Shown here one piece after another: positions 53,734 through 64,000 of a stretch of DNA of 64,000 nt (its first letter is position 1; each line of letters begins with the position of its first letter). Below the pieces are notes generated by a model that was not told the origin of the DNA, did not search any database, and was given only the letters and a program-made list of their open reading frames with translations. The stretch comes from Penelope pileata. Lineage: Eukaryota; Chordata; Aves; Galliformes; Cracidae. Location of the stretch: assembly GCA_013396635.1 (NCBI GenBank), contig WBMW01005542.1:2477527-2541526 (forward strand), written 5' to 3'. A program made the position numbers and the translations under genes.

Positions 53734-54377
53734 TTATAACCCTTTTCTGTTTGACTCAGAGAAACAGTCCACATTAGAAGCTGTGTAAACTCCTTCATAA
53801 ATAGCAGTGATCAAAGGAAATCCAGAGTGTTGATTAAACATATGGAAGACACAGAGAAGGGACGCAGGGTGCCTTCCTGTCCTCTGCAGAGGGACTGGGT
53901 ATTGCCCCTCAACACTTAAAGGGCTGGTCCTGATGCCACTGCCACCAGCAGAGGCAGAGCCTTCAGCTGCTTCCACCAAGCTGGAGATCTGATGGCCACC
54001 AGAAGCTCCCAAGGATGGAGAGACTCCCATGGGGTCTCCTATAGTCTTTTGGGGGTCTTCCATATCCGTTTCCAGCAAAGGAACTCTTGATCAAAAAAAA
54101 AACACCCCAAATCCAAGATCCACATCTAAAACACACCTTAGAGCCATTAGGAAAATCCATTGCCTTTGCCAATATACCAAGGAATTTCCATTGCTTGAGT
54201 TCCTGGGCTCTCTTGACAACGTTCAGCTGAGGTTGACCGTATGGCTGGTGTATAAGGAAAGGGTCCATAAGACAGCGTCTGAGGGACACAGTCATCCCTA
54301 GGACATTCAGTTTCAACTGGATGCAGCAGAGGCACAACCCAAAGGGCAAAGACAATGCTCAGGGCTTTAGTCCTCAC
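53734..54377 (-). other. overlapping minus-strand open frames of unknown origin
   Basis: Three overlapping minus-strand frames of 76-130 codons lie here. The one from 54377 (GTG, no ATG, directly after a stop) begins with a hydrophobic stretch resembling a signal peptide (ALSIVFALWVVPLLHP) followed by Cys-containing sequence. The next frames continue without a shared reading frame. This could be a decayed secreted or viral-type gene or simply GC-rich chance frames. I do not recognise a family. Confidence 0.15.
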
Positions 54378-56169
54378 CCTGCTCTAACAAGGCCGGGAGG
54401 AGATGAGAGAAACATCTCTCTATGCAGCATGATGGCTTCACCAGGCGAGCTGGAAAAGAAGATGTGCAGAGCAAGAGCCATCCAGCTGTCCAAAAGTCTG
54501 CTGCTACCCACAGAGGCCATTCTGTCCACTAGAGCAGAGCAAATGTCTCTCTGGCACAGCGGGATACAGCACACCTTTTCCTGGGCTTTCCCGGAGCTCC
54601 TTCAGCCTTTGCCACCAGCCTCATGTTGAGATATGGGGGATGCAGGGAGAAGCAGCCCACTCTACTGAGCATCCCGACACCGGGTGGGAGAGTGGAGGAC
54701 CCTTCCCCTGGATTTCACTGGGAACTTCAAACCCAGATCCCAGGTTGAAGTCCAGGGTCTGTCTGGGCTGCAGAGGAGAGTTTGGGTGATGGGTCAGGCT
54801 GTCGAGGTGCTAGCACGGACTGTGCTGCAAGATGGTCCCTGTCCTTCACACAAAAGCTCTTGTTAACAATGGAACAATGAATCTTCCTTTATGGATGGGA
54901 ATAGATGCCTGGCTGAGGCCAGGAGGCCGCAAAATGCTTTTGAGTGTCTTCAAGGTGGAAAATATGAAGGCAGTGAGTGTTGCCTGCTAGTAACAAGACA
55001 GAGAGGGAACACAAAACCAGGTAGACGGGACAACTGCGCTGGAGTCAGCTGAAAGTGTGTGAGGAAATAAATGCAGTGTTATTAAAAGGCAGACACACTG
55101 GGGAGTCCAAAGCCTAAAAGTTCCTTCATTATCAAGTTAAGGGCTCCAAGGAGCTGTGGCTAAAATATGAGATATCAGCCTAACGGGTCTGTTTATACAG
55201 GCTTCTCCAAACAGATCTCCTGTCAGAGCTTTTGCTCCTGCAAAACCTTTCTTTTCCCTTGTGTTTTGTTTCCTTTCATCTTAAAGGACACTGCCATTTC
55301 CCAATCTGTAAATAAAACTCAGCCTGATAAAGGTCACCAGCTCAGTCTCTGGGAAGAGCTGCCCTGCAATGAAAGGCAAAGCCATTTCGGGGTACTGCCC
55401 TTTGAAGCCACCACTGCCAAGGTCTAATGGACATTGTCCAGCTCCTGGAACCTGTTGAACCTGCAGGAAAAGCAGATCATCCCCGTGCAGTTATCCTGTG
55501 CAGCAAAAACAGGATTTCTGGAGCTTTTCTAATGGATCAGGAGAGCGCCATGGTGGGCAGAACTGAAGTGCACCAGGGAACACAAGTTTCAGCTGGTCTG
55601 GCTTGACATGGGATCAGTGGTGCATGCATATGCTGCAGTGTTGTGATCCCCCTGCCGAAAGCCAGCTCCACTGGCAACTCCCGCCTGAATTCCACTGGAA
55701 AATATTTGGCAAATCGCATGCTGATGTGTTTATCTTGTTAGCTGTCAGGATGAGTAACTGTGCAAGCTGAATGCTATCATTCATCTTGAATGGAGAAATA
55801 GCTACTGCTTATGAAATATGACACAATAAATATATTTCCAAACATGATTTTTGTCAGACGCATATTAATTCCTTGTTCTGCCCCCGTCATGAGCGACCCT
55901 AAATAGACCTGTGCTCACTGGCAGCCCCAAGCCCCAGCTTCAGGCTCTTTTGGTAACACTACGCAATCCTGGGACAACAAAGTGACACTGTTGCCTGCTT
56001 GTAAACGACGGATTGAATTAGCTCCTGCCCTGGCAGATATACATTTAAATGTCTTCTAGCATCTAATTACACTGAAGCATCCAACAGAAACCTCATACTT
56101 GGGCTTTTAATGCTAATCCAATAAAAAAGCAATGCAGCCATTTCAAGATAATTATGGCATCAGCAGCCC

Positions 56170-56189
56170 CCTGCCTGCAAGCAGGCAGG
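56170..56189. repeat. 9-bp inverted repeat, near-palindrome
   Basis: CCTGCCTGC, AA, GCAGGCAGG: perfect arms with a 2-nt centre. Confidence 0.85.
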
Positions 56190-58288
56190 CATTCATGGGA
56201 ACCCCTCGTGGGTGTTCAAGCAGTGTGAGAAAATAGCGAGCGCATTGAATCCCATTTCTGTGGCACAAACATTGCAGTGTGTTGGAGTACCTCAGAGCTA
56301 AGAAATCTCTGAAACATCAACATTTGGTTTCCTGCTTGATCTGAACTGGCCTTGCCCGAGGCAGGCTGTGATACCACACTGCTCTGTTGTTTTCCAGAAT
56401 TAAGAATAACGGAGCTTGTCCGATCCGCTCCCTCACCAGCAATATCAAAGTGCCTCATTCACATTAAAAAGCATCAAGCTTTGGCCCATTTCCCTTCTGT
56501 TATTGACATAAAGGGGAGAAGGAGGGGAAACAGAGGATTGAAGGCTTCCCAATTCTTGGCTGCTCATCCATGATCCCCAGGGCAAATTTGTGAAGTGATG
56601 CCTTGGGAAGTTCAGTGCAACGCATACATGTGAATGCATGTGGAGATCGAAAACCCAAACGAGTCTTCTAGGGCTGCCAGCATAAAGCAGGCAAGGATGG
56701 GACTAAGCTGAAGGTCTGCACAATGGGAGATGACCAGGAAATCAGTGCCAGCTCTGGGATGACAACGTGGCGTCACACAGCTCAGAAAGAAAAATGTAGC
56801 ACGCTGATGTGAAATGGTGGTGGGGTGAAAGCTGGGCTTTAGCAGTGCCTTGCTCTACTTCCACAGGGACAAAGATGCACCAGGGATGAATACTTTTCTC
56901 AGCGCTGACCACATTTGATGTTCAGAGAACTTAAAGGGTGCGAGAGCAGCACCTGAAGCGAGAAGCCAGAAGATGGTATGGAATCCAGGGCTCCTTGCTC
57001 TGCTTACCCCATCACACCACCTGCATCCCTCCTGTACCAGGTGACTGATGCTGCCACAATGAGCAGCTGCTCCTTTTTTGCTCTTGTCCACAGAGCTCAA
57101 TGTGTGGCCTCAATGGGCTGCACCGCATAAAGCCTGACCCACATCTCCCGTAGCTTCCCTTGTGAGATGTTCCTCATCCCATGCCATCTGCTGGAGGAGG
57201 TGGAGGGGAGAAATGCTGTTCAAGGCAGGGAGAGGAGTCTGTGCTGGAATGGGTGCTTTGCTGGGTTTGTTTGGTTTTGTACTCAGCAATATACCATGGG
57301 AAAGGGATGGTTTCTCTCTGCTGTCTCAAGCAGAGCATCCGCATGAAGCAAAGTGTTACCAGAAGCTGTGAGAAGCTTTCTACATTCACTCACCTCAGCA
57401 AATCAAAGACAGCACCATCCCATGGGTGTGATTTAAATTAGGGTAAAGTCCTGTGTGAGGTTTCTGCAGTAGATGACAACATGACTGCTTCTTGTCCCCT
57501 TCTCTTTGTTCTCACCAAAGGCAGTGAAATTCTCCATCTCAACCTATGAGCTGCAGGACCAAGCAGCCCTTGCAATTTCACATCATTCAAAATATCTTTT
57601 CTCTCTCGACACGAATGCCAGCCCCTTGTGTGCCGCTGAGTGGGCTGCAGGCAGGAGGCTGTGGCCCAGGGAGTTATGTCAGTAATCCCAATGGCTGACA
57701 GCTAGCATGGGCTTCAGGGGAAAGCATGGGTTGTGCTGGGACAGGAGGACAGAGCTGATGGGAGAGCCCACTTTTTGGGCTGAAGGGGCACTGGTTAGTG
57801 TGTCTGCCTGAGCCAAGGTCACTCAGTCCAGATTAAAGGTTTTATCTGGAGTAAACAAGAAAGCAGTAAAGCCAATTATTTCACAAAGGTCTTCTATGAC
57901 TAACATGTTCACTCTCCTCTTCTGACGGTGTGACCTATATTTGCTTTTGATATAAAATTTTTCATTTGGAACAATTTCCCCTTCAGTTGTTTTTTATTTG
58001 TACCTGTCACATGCATTTTACCTGCAGAAATGTCCTTCTTTTAAAGTACACTTTCTTTCTATCTTCATCACTCATTCAGAAAGCTCAGAAAATCTTTCTA
58101 GAGCCACAGTCATCTCACAGGCATTTGAAGGATGAGCACCTTCCCAAACAAAATAACCTCCACATTTTCTTTTGTAATTTAAGCTAGTAAGAAGCAATTC
58201 CTGACTTAAATATCTTTTTCCTCCACACTTTTTTTCTTACAGTGTTCACAGAAGCGCCGAGCCTTAGTCCAGCAAGATTAGCACCTGT

Positions 58289-58293
58289 ACACT
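58289..58293 (+). repeat. left target-site duplication ACACT of the solo LTR
   Basis: Direct 5-bp repeat acact immediately left of the LTR terminus tgtcct. Its partner is at 58817-58821. Confidence 0.8.
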
Positions 58294-58816
58294 TGTCCTG
58301 GTTTGACCTAGCAGACAGCTAAGTCCCACACAGTTGTTCGCTCACCCTCCCCCCTCCCAAGTGGGATGGGGGAGAGAATTAAGGAATAAATACGGTAGAA
58401 CTCGTGGGTTGAGATAAAAGCTATTTACTAAGACAGCAGAGAGAATAAAAGAAATACCAGTACATATATATATATAAGAAACAAGAAATAATACACAAAG
58501 CAAGGGACCAACAACCGATACCCAACCGGTCAGCAGCCCCTCCCTCCGAGCAAGAGAGCGATTTCTCTTCCGTAAAAATCACATGATGTGATGTGGTATG
58601 GAATAGCTCTTTGGTCAGTTTGGGTTAGCTGCCCTGGTCCTGTCCCCTCCCAATTCACAGCTCCTTATGCCTTCTAACTGCTTCACTGAGGAACAAAATG
58701 TGTCCTTGGCTGTGTTCAACACTGCCAGGTGTTATCAGTTGTTTCTCTTCTGGGAACAAAACACAGTTTCATACCAGACACTGTGAGAGAAGTAACTTCT
58801 GTTAGAAACTAAGACA
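58294..58816 (-). mobile_element. solo LTR of an avian endogenous retrovirus (ERVL-like)
   Basis: A 523-bp segment starting tgtcctggtttg and ending ctaagaca. Its termini form the imperfect inverted repeat TGTCCTGGTTTG / TGTCTTAGTTTC with TG...CA ends. The 5-bp sequence acact occurs immediately before (58289-58293) and immediately after (58817-58821), which is a target-site duplication. Segments such as ctcgtgggttgagataaa, gtggtatggaatagctcttt and ggtcagtttgggttagctgc match an abundant avian LTR family. Comparison with that family places the sense direction on the minus strand. No internal gag/pol/env lies beside it, so it is a solo LTR left by recombination. The 5-bp duplication favours an ERVL-type element. 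Confidence 0.85.
58462..58478. repeat. (AT)n run inside the solo LTR
   Basis: acatatatatatatataag within the LTR, probably expanded after insertion. Confidence 0.8.
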
Positions 58817-58821
58817 ACACT
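58817..58821 (+). repeat. right target-site duplication ACACT of the solo LTR
   Basis: Direct 5-bp repeat acact immediately right of the LTR terminus ...aagaca. Its partner is at 58289-58293. Confidence 0.8.
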
Positions 58822-60138
58822 GCACCCTCTGTTGGTGCATGGTGAAGAACTAATTCCGGAGGCGGGCAGGAACTTCTGTTTCTTGTTCATAAATATTCAC
58901 AGATGAAGGGCTATATAACTAAAAAGAAACTTCAGTACAGCAAAGGGAAGAAGGATGTTCTGCTGTTGGAAGGAGAGCCCTGCTCTGCCCCAGTCCTTTT
59001 AATGGTATTGAGTTGGTCTCTTCAGCTGCGTACACCCAGGCTGGAGGAGGGCACACATCAGCCCCTGTTAGCTTCCTTACCCAGCTGCTTTCCATGTGGA
59101 TGTGAAAAGCATACACAATCTCCTCCTGCCTGTGTCCCATTGAGGTGAAACCCCCAGTCCCAGGAGGAACAGACAGCTGGTTTCTGGCAACTTCTCCAGG
59201 GCAGCCAGGCCAGGTCTGGGGTGCCAGGACGGTCCTCCATCAGCTGAGGACCTTACACTCTCCTGTCTTGAAGTAGCAAAGCTGCATCCTTCAGGGCAAG
59301 ATGTGCCTCTCTCCTTATGTTTGTGGACAATCGGAGGCAGCCTCAGCTGCAGTCTCTAACAATGTCCAGGTGGTTTAGTGGGTTAAAACAAATCATGTGT
59401 CCATTCAGGTCCAAAGAAAAAGCTCTGTTTGAAGCTTGGTGAGCCTTTCAAGAAAAGCACGGCCATGCTGAACAGAGCTGTAGGAAACACGGCAGAAAGG
59501 GCTGAGGGCTGGAGCTGCCAAGCATTGCTATCAAGATCTTCAGACATCCCCAGCTTCCCAGTAACATTCCACTGTGAGCTGTTTTGCTAGTGCTGCATCC
59601 GCACAAGATGAGCTGTGCGGCCTACATCCAGCTGTGGGGTCCGGCGTACTTCTGAGAGAAGCGATTGTCATGCTCTGTCACGTTCATCTGGCTCACAAGT
59701 TAATGCTGTTGCCAAAAATCCCTGTAAAATATATTCCAATTAGGCAGTTTTACAAAGCTTACAAACGGTGCAAGGAGGGAACATTTTCTATTTTTTAAAA
59801 CCTGCTGGAATATAATAGAACTTAACAGGGTAGTTATGCCTTAGTGTCTCTTTCTTGCTTAGTTAGCTGAATTTGGCCTGCTCTACTCTAAATGTTCAGT
59901 TGGGTTGATCTGTCAGCTGCCATTAATTTGTGCAAACTGTGCCATCTGAAATATGTGGGACATTCTCTTAGGAAGCCCAAACCCAGAGAAATTTAATTGT
60001 TCTAATAAACATCTGGTACCCACCAGACTGACCACTGTGTTTGCAAGTGCCAAGACTTGTGCAAGTGCTCAGGGCACCTGGAGCAGAGACACGCAGAGCA
60101 GCTGAGCTCTACTGAGACCCTGGGGCTTCCCCCCACAG

Positions 60139-60460
60139 CTCTTCTAAAAAGATTACTGAAAACGTGGATATTGGGCAAACAGTGAGTAACCCAAGTTTGA
60201 GGCTGATGAGTGCTTCTGAAAGTGCACCTGGTCCTGCTGCCAAGGACATCAACAACATCATGCAGGAAATCCTTAGGACTTACAATGATCCTACTGCTCA
60301 TCATGCTGTAGTTTTTGATAGGAGCACCTCTTTTTCTTTTCCCTTTTGTCTTGCAAAGAAAGAGACATTCTAAGTGCAACAGACTAAGCAGATTCTGGCT
60401 CAGTTCATTCCCATTGCCAAAGTGCAGGCCGATCATCAGCTACCGCTGATCCCAGCTCTG
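60139..60460 (+). pseudogene. unidentified coding-like segment (exon or pseudogene remnant?)
   Basis: After a typical acceptor-like stretch (ggcttccccccacag, ending 60138) the frame containing 60164 is open to a TAA at 60371-60373. It has a protein-like composition: KKITENVDIGQTVSNPSLR, then SAPGPAAKDINNIMQEILRT and YNDPTAHHAVVFDR. Beyond the stop the same frame stays plausible (QQTKQILAQFIPIAKVQ) up to about 60460. There is no ATG start. I do not recognise the family. It could be a piece of an old pseudogene, an exon of an unknown transcript, or chance. A minus-strand open frame of 144 codons covers the same region and looks less protein-like. No poly(A) tract or flanking repeat marks it as a processed copy. 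Confidence 0.22.
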
Positions 60461-61463
60461 CTCTGCTACACCTTCCTTGCATAAGGCATAAATGCCACGT
60501 TAGTTTTGAGGTTTGGCAATAGTGTAAGTATTTCCTGTCAGAAAAAAAAGGAAATAGCGTGCTCCCACAGCTCCCACATCTGTCATGTTTACCAGGCGGT
60601 TAGTAAGGGCTGTGAGTGGGGAAAGGCTTTGAAATGAGGGTTCACCTATAAAAAGACAATTTCCACATCTGGTGTTCAAGTGCAAACTTCGCAGTGTGTA
60701 AAAACACTAAAAATAATATCATTCTTTTCCAAATCAGGGGATAGCTGGCACTTCCCTCACTGAGGGTACTTCTGGCCTTTTCCTGCCCTGGGTGCCCGGA
60801 GCAAGCTGCCATGCAAGGGGTTAAATGAGTCCTGCTTCCTGCTCATGCTGCAGGATGCCACTCCCAACGCCCTCATGGTGCAGGGACCAGACTAGGTTTT
60901 GAACTTTTTATCTGTTTGTTCTTACTATTTTGCTGAAGTAGGTGTAATCTGAAGCAGCAGTGTCCCACTCTTCACCCACAATAGACTATCACCTTCACGC
61001 TGACGTCCTGCTGTGCCTGTATTGCTTCATCAAAATGATTGCAGAAACTGCAGCTCAGCCCAGTTCTCAGTAACATTGGTTTCAAACAAGAGCAGTGCCA
61101 CTGTGCAATAAATCTTCATCCTTCTAGGTGTGAGAAAAGATGCTCACTGAGCTGCTGTGCTGCAGTCTTAACTGTTTTTACTCTTCTTATGGATCTGCTG
61201 ACAAGAATTACCCAATGTCTGTCCATTCTCAATCTATACCTGTCTGATGACCTCCCTGCTATCCCATTGCTGTTTGGCTTCACATTTGGTGATATAATGG
61301 ACTGTTCTGCCCCAGGCCAGGGAGAGAGCTGGGGGCAGCCCTGGGGGTTGGGATTTCTAATCGCAGCCCAGTGCTGGCAACCCTCACCAGCTCCTTGTCA
61401 CAATGGTGCAGATGGATTTGCTAAGCTATTTCCTCTCTCCTTGTTCCCTTTTTAAAAACTGCT

Positions 61464-61487
61464 AAATCATTAACATGTTAATGATTT
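61464..61487. repeat. 24-bp perfect palindrome
   Basis: aaatcattaaca followed directly by its reverse complement tgttaatgattt. It contains the TTAACATGTTAA core and two outward TAAT/ATTA homeodomain-type cores. The 12-bp core also occurs at 13946-13957. Confidence 0.92.
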
Positions 61488-64000
61488 CGTAAAATTGGCA
61501 AGTGCATTTTAATTGAATTTGCTCTTCAAGAGGATGTGGAGAAGGAGAACAGTGTTAGGAATGGAAGAAGCCTATTAGATGATAGTGCTTTTCCCTCTGG
61601 GACACTCATTAAATACAAAATTGGATTCCACTTGCCAGTAGATTAGTGGCCATAGAGAAAACAGTGTTTTCAGTTGCCTTCACAGGCCACTAGCTTCTTT
61701 GCAATGAGGATCTAAGAGACCTCTGGAGGGGAGTCAGCAGTAGGTGAAAGAAAATGATCTCCACAGACGGTGGTCCTGGAGACCTCTCTCTGGGAATCAT
61801 AGGCCTCGTACCTTTGGTTCTCCCAAGAGCGGGCAGTGGTGGTCTCCTCTCCATGGCAAGGAGGCTTGAATCTGAATCACAGCTGGAATGCAGGTCTCAG
61901 AGCACAGCAGTTGTCCCCAGCTCTGCAGCTTCAGGCCTTGGTTGGAGGCTCGGCGTGGGCTCCTGCCTTGTGGCATTGCAGCGTCCCTGTCCCCGCAACC
62001 TCCTCATGCAGCAGGTCTGAGTGCCAAGCTGACGGGAAGGAGCTGACAATTTACTTAATGATTTTCATGAGCAACTATTAATCATCCTGTTCCTCTTCGT
62101 TCTGTTATTTTCAGAGACACAAAAGGAACATTAAACAAATAATAAACTTCTTACGACTAAGGAGTATTAGAGTCAAATGCTCAAACAAAGGACAGCAGGG
62201 ACTTAAGCAAAACTATATTTTTCATTTGTCTTTCTTCCACACCAAACCCCAGGGCAATAATCTCAGACAGCACATTTTGTAACTTTAAAGGAGCCTCAGC
62301 AGTTTTATTTCGTCTGAAACATGGTACAAGTGAAACTTGTGAGCAGGGACCCAGACAAAACCATTGAAGTTCAGTTCAATCACGTGCTTTGGAGGAAAGT
62401 TGTGTGATACAAAAGGAAGCATTCTCAAAATCATCTAAAAAGCGACATCCAACACCATGCTGGGGACCTGTCCTTTACAGCCACTCTGGCTTTTAGATAT
62501 GTTAATCATCCAATTTTGAGTGGATATTTCTCTGTCTCTCAAGACTGAGAGATATTAAAGGAAAAGTGAGAAGATTGTCTTCACAAAGATCTCCCAAAGA
62601 CAGACACAACATCAGAAGCATGAGGCAGCAAAGGAAACACCCTTCTCCTAAAGGGAGGAGAGTATCATCCCAAACCAAAGCCTCCAGGCTGCCTACAAAT
62701 ATATTCTTTCCAAAAAAAGTATCCTGTACTTCATTCTCAAAGGAATTCAGCTGCTACCAGAAATGCCACATCAGCCCAGGAAGGGCATTCTTAAATTAAC
62801 ACATTTTTAAGAAATGGTGGTGGATTGATATAATATGCCTGCATAGCTGAAGGGCTTTCAGTTATCAAAGATGTGCCAACAGAAAGAATAGCAACTATGA
62901 ATTGTATGTGGGAGAGCTGAGCAGGGATGACAATGAGTTGACAATACGAGACAAATGTTTGTAATGGGGATTCACAGACCTCCATTTAGTGCTGTCAGGT
63001 CTGCTTGTTGCCATTCCTTACCCTGCCCCTGCCTTTTCCTTTCATATTTCTGCCTGGCCAAGAGAAGTTCAAGGGCAACTGCTTAATGGCGCAAAAGAGA
63101 GTGAAGGAAGTGGAGAAAGAGCTTCAGTACGGCTGATCCTGCCAAAAGGACAAGCTTCATTCTGGAAACAAAGAAGCTGCAGAATCACCAGCAGAAGAAA
63201 GAGGCAGAGGAGATGTCTTCTTCATCCTTTTGTCATACAGCCTGTCTTAATGCTTTCCTCCCTGCCTTTGCATAATGGCACCGGAAGCCTGTAATGTATT
63301 TATTACCATTGGAAATGCTGAGCCTGAGCATGGGAGCTGTGGGACAATGGGGCCACCACGGAGCTGATGCTGTGAATGCTGACACTGAGTGAGTTGCCAA
63401 AGCTTGGCATGAATAATGTAAGAATAGCTTCAGCCCTTTTCCTGCCCATGCGGGGAGGTTTGAATGAATTCAGTGCTAATGCGCTCTCTGAAAGAGTATA
63501 CTGCCAACTGTATTTTCATGCAGTGTAGTGGGAAAACTTAAAATCAGCCATCAAAGCTAAACTGCTTCCCATTTCTATGTAAGATTGTTATTGCTGAGCA
63601 TAAATATGCATATGATAAAAATGATCCCTTTTTCTGGGCAGATTGACTGCAGGTAGCTTACAATCAGTGCTGGATGCTGACAGTGCAGCGAGAACTTCCC
63701 CTGCATCTCCCCTGCTGGTATATCTCAATAGAGACTGTATTCAAACCCACTTTCGCAAACAAATTGCTGTCACTCTGTGAGCAACTCTTCTGCTGGTGCA
63801 CATAGAGTGTGGTGTAGTGTACTCCTGTGTCTGTGGCAGTATATGGAAAGGGGTTGGTGTGACACCCTTACACTCTACTCTGTCTCACTGAAGAGGAAAG
63901 AAGGAAAATGACAAAAACGGAGAAATGAAGTGAGATTGAGAAACGTACCCCAGATGTCATAGTTGGGGACTTTGGCAGAACAATGTGATTGCTGTCCCAG

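Larger units (their letters stand above)
36538..64000. other. intergenic region downstream of CPQ
   Basis: 27.5 kb after the CPQ stop codon without a convincing gene. The start is 3' UTR of unknown length. Recognised contents are a CR1 tail at 43366-43440, a CR1 at 50768-51526, a solo LTR at 58294-58816, small palindromes and duplications listed separately, and one coding-like segment near 60.14 kb. The stretches 37200-43360, 43440-50760 and 51530-58280 hold nothing else I recognise. The 53.3-57.8 kb part is visibly more GC-rich and has more accidental open frames. No CpG-rich promoter or tRNA was seen. Confidence 0.75.

Noticed and set aside
58340..58375. C-rich/G-rich stretch as a possible G-quadruplex regulatory element
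   Set aside because: It lies within the solo LTR and the runs do not form four clearly separated G-tracts, so it is part of the repeat.
60002..60436. 144-codon minus-strand open frame
   Set aside because: Lies opposite the more protein-like + frame and has no recognisable domain. Kept only as an alternative reading of the candidate at 60139-60460.
1..64000. CRISPR arrays, operons, tRNA or rRNA genes
   Set aside because: None seen. The sequence is vertebrate nuclear DNA with spliced exons and retrotransposons.

Overview
The window looks like nuclear DNA from a bird. It is AT-rich and gene-poor, and its dominant interspersed repeat is the CR1 non-LTR retrotransposon with the typical 3' octamer tail (ATTCTGTG)n. 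I see no Alu, L1 or other mammalian repeats. One short run of N marks a draft assembly. I cannot name the species. Galliform or another avian order both fit.

Only one protein-coding gene can be supported: the 3' end of CPQ (carboxypeptidase Q, also called plasma glutamate carboxypeptidase, peptidase family M28), on the + strand. Its penultimate coding exon is at 6010-6211 and its last coding exon, with the stop codon, at 36377-36537. A 30.2 kb intron separates them. The two exons join in phase (1 nt + 2 nt of a Gly codon) and give the last 120 residues, including two expected zinc-binding residues of the catalytic domain. Positions 1-6009 are the 3' part of the upstream intron, and the earlier exons lie left of the window.

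The remaining ~27 kb (36538-64000) is intergenic. I found no CpG-island-like promoter, no tRNA or rRNA, and no second convincing gene. The best unexplained candidate is a coding-like stretch near 60.14-60.46 kb.

Repeats: about ten CR1 copies or fragments occur in both orientations. One young antisense CR1 (about 26240-26970) splits a much older sense CR1 (about 25640-27400). At 58294-58816 there is a complete solo LTR with TG...CA ends and a 5-bp target-site duplication ACACT. A possible second LTR relic near 17.26-17.98 kb carries a nested CR1. Small features include two long perfect palindromes, a perfect hairpin, a cluster of TTGCATT motifs, two short local duplications and several simple repeats.

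I did not find a convincing undescribed biological system. The window reads as an ordinary avian macrochromosomal intron plus intergenic region. The items listed in the findings are the ones that merit checking.
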